A stretch of 64,000 bases of DNA from the NCBI GenBank assembly GCA_019753155.1, contig JAIELG010000019.1:1-64000 (forward strand). The letters are read 5' to 3'. Positions within the stretch are counted from its first letter, which is position 1. The number at the start of each line of letters is the position of its first letter. The stretch is from Burkholderiales bacterium. GTDB lineage: Bacteria > Pseudomonadota > Gammaproteobacteria > Burkholderiales > JABEVD01. Both the position numbers and the translations under genes were made by a program. This document shows positions 61,931 to 64,000 of this stretch, one piece after another. The notes below the pieces were generated by a model, which did not search any database, was not told the origin of the DNA, and worked only from the letters and a program-made list of their open reading frames with translations.

Positions 61931-64000
61931 ATCCGCCTTCGAACAGGATCAAGCAGGAACTGGCTGAGGGCAGGAAATGCCTGCAAAACAAATTCCAACA
62001 GTCAGGGCGGGTATCGGCTTTGCTCAAAAGCCACAGCAATCTTGTCGACGCCCAATTGAAAGCAGCCTGGGAGTCGATCTCCCCTTCGACCGATGTCGCC
62101 CTGCTTGCCGTCGGCGGATACGGACGCAGGGTACTCTTTCCTTATTCCGATATCGATCTTCTGATATTGCTTGAAAAGCAGGCTGATGCGGCCACGGTGG
62201 AAAAGCTGGAACGCCTTGTCGGACTGCTCTGGGATTCAGGACTGGAAGTCGGTCACAGCGTGCGCACATTGGAAGAATGCGTGCTCGAAGCGAAAAAAGA
62301 CATCACGGTGCAAACCAACATGCTCGAAGCCCGCCTGCTTGCGGGACGCATCGAATTGTACCGCGCCTTCTCGACGGCGTTGCGCAAATCGATCGATTGC
62401 AGGGCTTTTTTCAACGCAAAAGAACTCGAGCAGCAGCAGCGCCATATGCGCCTGCATGGCGCCTCCCACAATCTCGAACCCAATCTGAAGGAAAGTCCCG
62501 GCGGACTCAGGGATCTTCAGACCCTGCTGTGGATCAGCAAGGCCTGCAATCTGGGCACATCATGGAATGAACTGGCGAAAAACGGCATCATCACCCGGAT
62601 CGAAGCCAGACAGATCGGACGCCATCAGACATTCCTGGAAAATCTGCGCATTCGTCTGCACTACCTTGCAGCGCGCCGGGAGGACAGGCTGCTGTTCGAC
62701 TATCAGACCGTTCTGGCGACGGAACTCGGATTCGATGAAAAGCGTTCCCGCCGGGCAAGCGAGCAATTGATGCAGCACTATTACCGCACGGCAAAATCCG
62801 TTTCCCAGCTCAACACCATTTTGCTGCAAAACATGCGCACCAGCATATTCGCATCGTCATCGTTTGCAAAAGCGGTCATCAACGAACGATTCGAGGTTCG
62901 AGACGACCTGCTTGCGGCGCGCAGCGAAACGCTTTTCGAAGCCGAGCCGGGCGCCATTCTCGAATGCTTCCTGCTCATCGAGCGCCACCCTGAACTCAAG
63001 GGTATCAGCTCGGAAACATTGCGCGCCCTGTGGAGAGCGACTGCCAGAATAGACGCGGCTTTTCGCAAGGATGAAAGGAACCATGCCCTGTTCATGCAAA
63101 TCCTGCGCGAATCCAGGGGAGTTTCACATGCTCTGCAGCGCATGAACCAGTATGGGGTGCTCGGGAAATACATTCCGGCATTCGGGCGAATCGTAGGTCG
63201 CATGCAGCATGATCTGTTCCATGTCTATACGGTGGACGAGCATATCCTCAAGGTCGTACGCAACCTCAGGCGCTTTACAATGGCCGAATATGCCCACGAA
63301 TATCCCCTGTGCAGCAGGCTCATCAACGAATTCGAACGCCCGGAGGTGCTTTATCTCGCCGGACTCTTCCACGATATCGCGAAAGGCAGGGGGGGCGATC
63401 ATTCGAAACTTGGAAGGCGCGACGCACTCTCCTTCTGCAAGCAGCATGGCATGGGCAGGGGCGATGCGGAATTGGTGGGGAGCCTTGTCGAAAACCATCT
63501 CGTCATGTCATCCACTGCCCAGAAAATGGATTTATCCGACCCGGATGTCATCGCAAATTTTGCAGCCAGGGTGGGCACGGAAAGGCAGTTATCCGCGCTT
63601 TATCTGCTCACTGTTGCGGATATCAGGGGGACCAGCCCCACTGTGTGGAATGCCTGGAAGGAAAAGTTGCTGGAAGACCTGTTCCGCGCAGCGCAGCGCT
63701 GCATGAGAGGGGACAAACCCTCCTCGACCGGCAACTTGCAGATGCGGCAGAATGAAGCCGTGAGGCTGTTGCAGCTTTATGCCATGCCGAAGAACAGTCA
63801 GGCGAATCTTTGGTCGAAGCTGGGTATGCCCTATTTTTTGCAGCATGACGCCAATGAAATCGCCTGGCATGTTCGCATCCTCTACAACAGGGTCGACACC
63901 GGCACGCCTGTCGTCAGGGCCAGGTTGAGTCCAATCGGCGAGGGGCTTCAAGTCATGATTTATGCCGCCACGCAACCCGACCTCTTTGCCCAGATCAGCG
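61927..64000 (+). CDS. glnD: Bifunctional uridylyltransferase/uridylyl-removing enzyme GlnD (3' end beyond window)
   Basis: The frame is open to the window edge (about 691 codons; the family is about 850-890 residues). GlnD senses glutamine and modifies PII proteins. The nucleotidyltransferase motif GGYGRRVLFPYSDIDLLIL lies at about 63-81. Further on are LKESPGGLRDLQTLLW, the HD domain (YTVDEHILKVVRNLRRF, LAGLFHDIAKGRGGDHS) and the beginning of the first ACT domain (GLQVMIYAATQPDLFAQI). Starts with ATG 61927 overlapping the map stop. Confidence 0.95.
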   Translation, partial: MNPPSNRIKQELAEGRKCLQNKFQQSGRVSALLKSHSNLVDAQLKAAWESISPSTDVALLAVGGYGRRVLFPYSDIDLLILLEKQADAATVEKLERLVGLLWDSGLEVGHSVRTLEECVLEAKKDITVQTNMLEARLLAGRIELYRAFSTALRKSIDCRAFFNAKELEQQQRHMRLHGASHNLEPNLKESPGGLRDLQTLLWISKACNLGTSWNELAKNGIITRIEARQIGRHQTFLENLRIRLHYLAARREDRLLFDYQTVLATELGFDEKRSRRASEQLMQHYYRTAKSVSQLNTILLQNMRTSIFASSSFAKAVINERFEVRDDLLAARSETLFEAEPGAILECFLLIERHPELKGISSETLRALWRATARIDAAFRKDERNHALFMQILRESRGVSHALQRMNQYGVLGKYIPAFGRIVGRMQHDLFHVYTVDEHILKVVRNLRRFTMAEYAHEYPLCSRLINEFERPEVLYLAGLFHDIAKGRGGDHSKLGRRDALSFCKQHGMGRGDAELVGSLVENHLVMSSTAQKMDLSDPDVIANFAARVGTERQLSALYLLTVADIRGTSPTVWNAWKEKLLEDLFRAAQRCMRGDKPSSTGNLQMRQNEAVRLLQLYAMPKNSQANLWSKLGMPYFLQHDANEIAWHVRILYNRVDTGTPVVRARLSPIGEGLQVMIYAATQPDLFAQIS

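Overview
The window looks like a chromosomal segment of a Gram-negative betaproteobacterium with moderately high GC. A Nitrosomonadales or Gallionellaceae-like lineage is my best guess, but no marker here fixes the genus. The evidence is a complete outer-membrane and lipid A biogenesis operon in the usual betaproteobacterial order (rpsB-tsf-pyrH-frr-uppS-cdsA-dxr-rseP-bamA-skp-lpxD-fabZ-lpxA-lpxB-rnhB). It is supported by the ratA/rnfH/smpB group, surE-pcm-nlpD, a full type II secretion locus with gspC set against gspG, a PglL-type glycosyltransferase, and the DUF2844/DUF3443 pair typical of that class.

Layout. 0-7 kb: a frameshifted truncated haemoglobin, acnA, an rpoS gene broken by one in-frame amber codon, and mutS running convergently into it. 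7-13 kb: a TonB-dependent receptor diverging from a substrate-binding protein plus PAS/GGDEF/EAL protein pair. 12.9-14.2 kb: a small AT-richer patch with a DUF29 gene, direct repeats and strong hairpins. It lies between tRNA-Arg(CCU) and an imperfect copy of that tRNA's 3' end, which suggests an integration scar. 14.3-23 kb: PAP2 phosphatase, peroxiredoxin, uup, stand-alone rlmK, a small exported protein, rnfH-ratA, smpB, and surE-pcm-nlpD followed by a NarL-type response regulator in the slot where rpoS usually sits.

23-34 kb: the type II secretion system, with gspCDEF on the minus strand and gspGHIJKLMN on the plus strand, followed by a DUF1624 membrane protein. 34-40 kb: an envelope accessory block made of a 654-residue poly-Gly-tethered lipoprotein, PglL, and an oppositely transcribed DUF2844/DUF3443 pair. 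The DUF3443 protein carries the sequence hallmarks of a two-lobed pepsin-like aspartic peptidase. 40-46.6 kb: acyl-CoA synthetase, rhlE, typA, rluE and a SPOUT methyltransferase. 46.6-61 kb: the long minus-strand translation, isoprenoid, phospholipid, OMP and lipid A operon, read from a visible promoter and a structured rpsB leader. 61.1-64 kb: map and the start of glnD, which runs off the end.

Most of the window is housekeeping. The parts that deserve a second look are the interrupted rpoS together with its displacement from nlpD, the tRNA-Arg scar, the apparent absence of a standard start codon for gspH, the DUF3443 aspartic-protease signature, the lipoprotein/PglL/T2SS neighbourhood, and the rpsB leader RNA. 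I see no CRISPR array, no intact transposase or integrase, and no clearly novel defence system.
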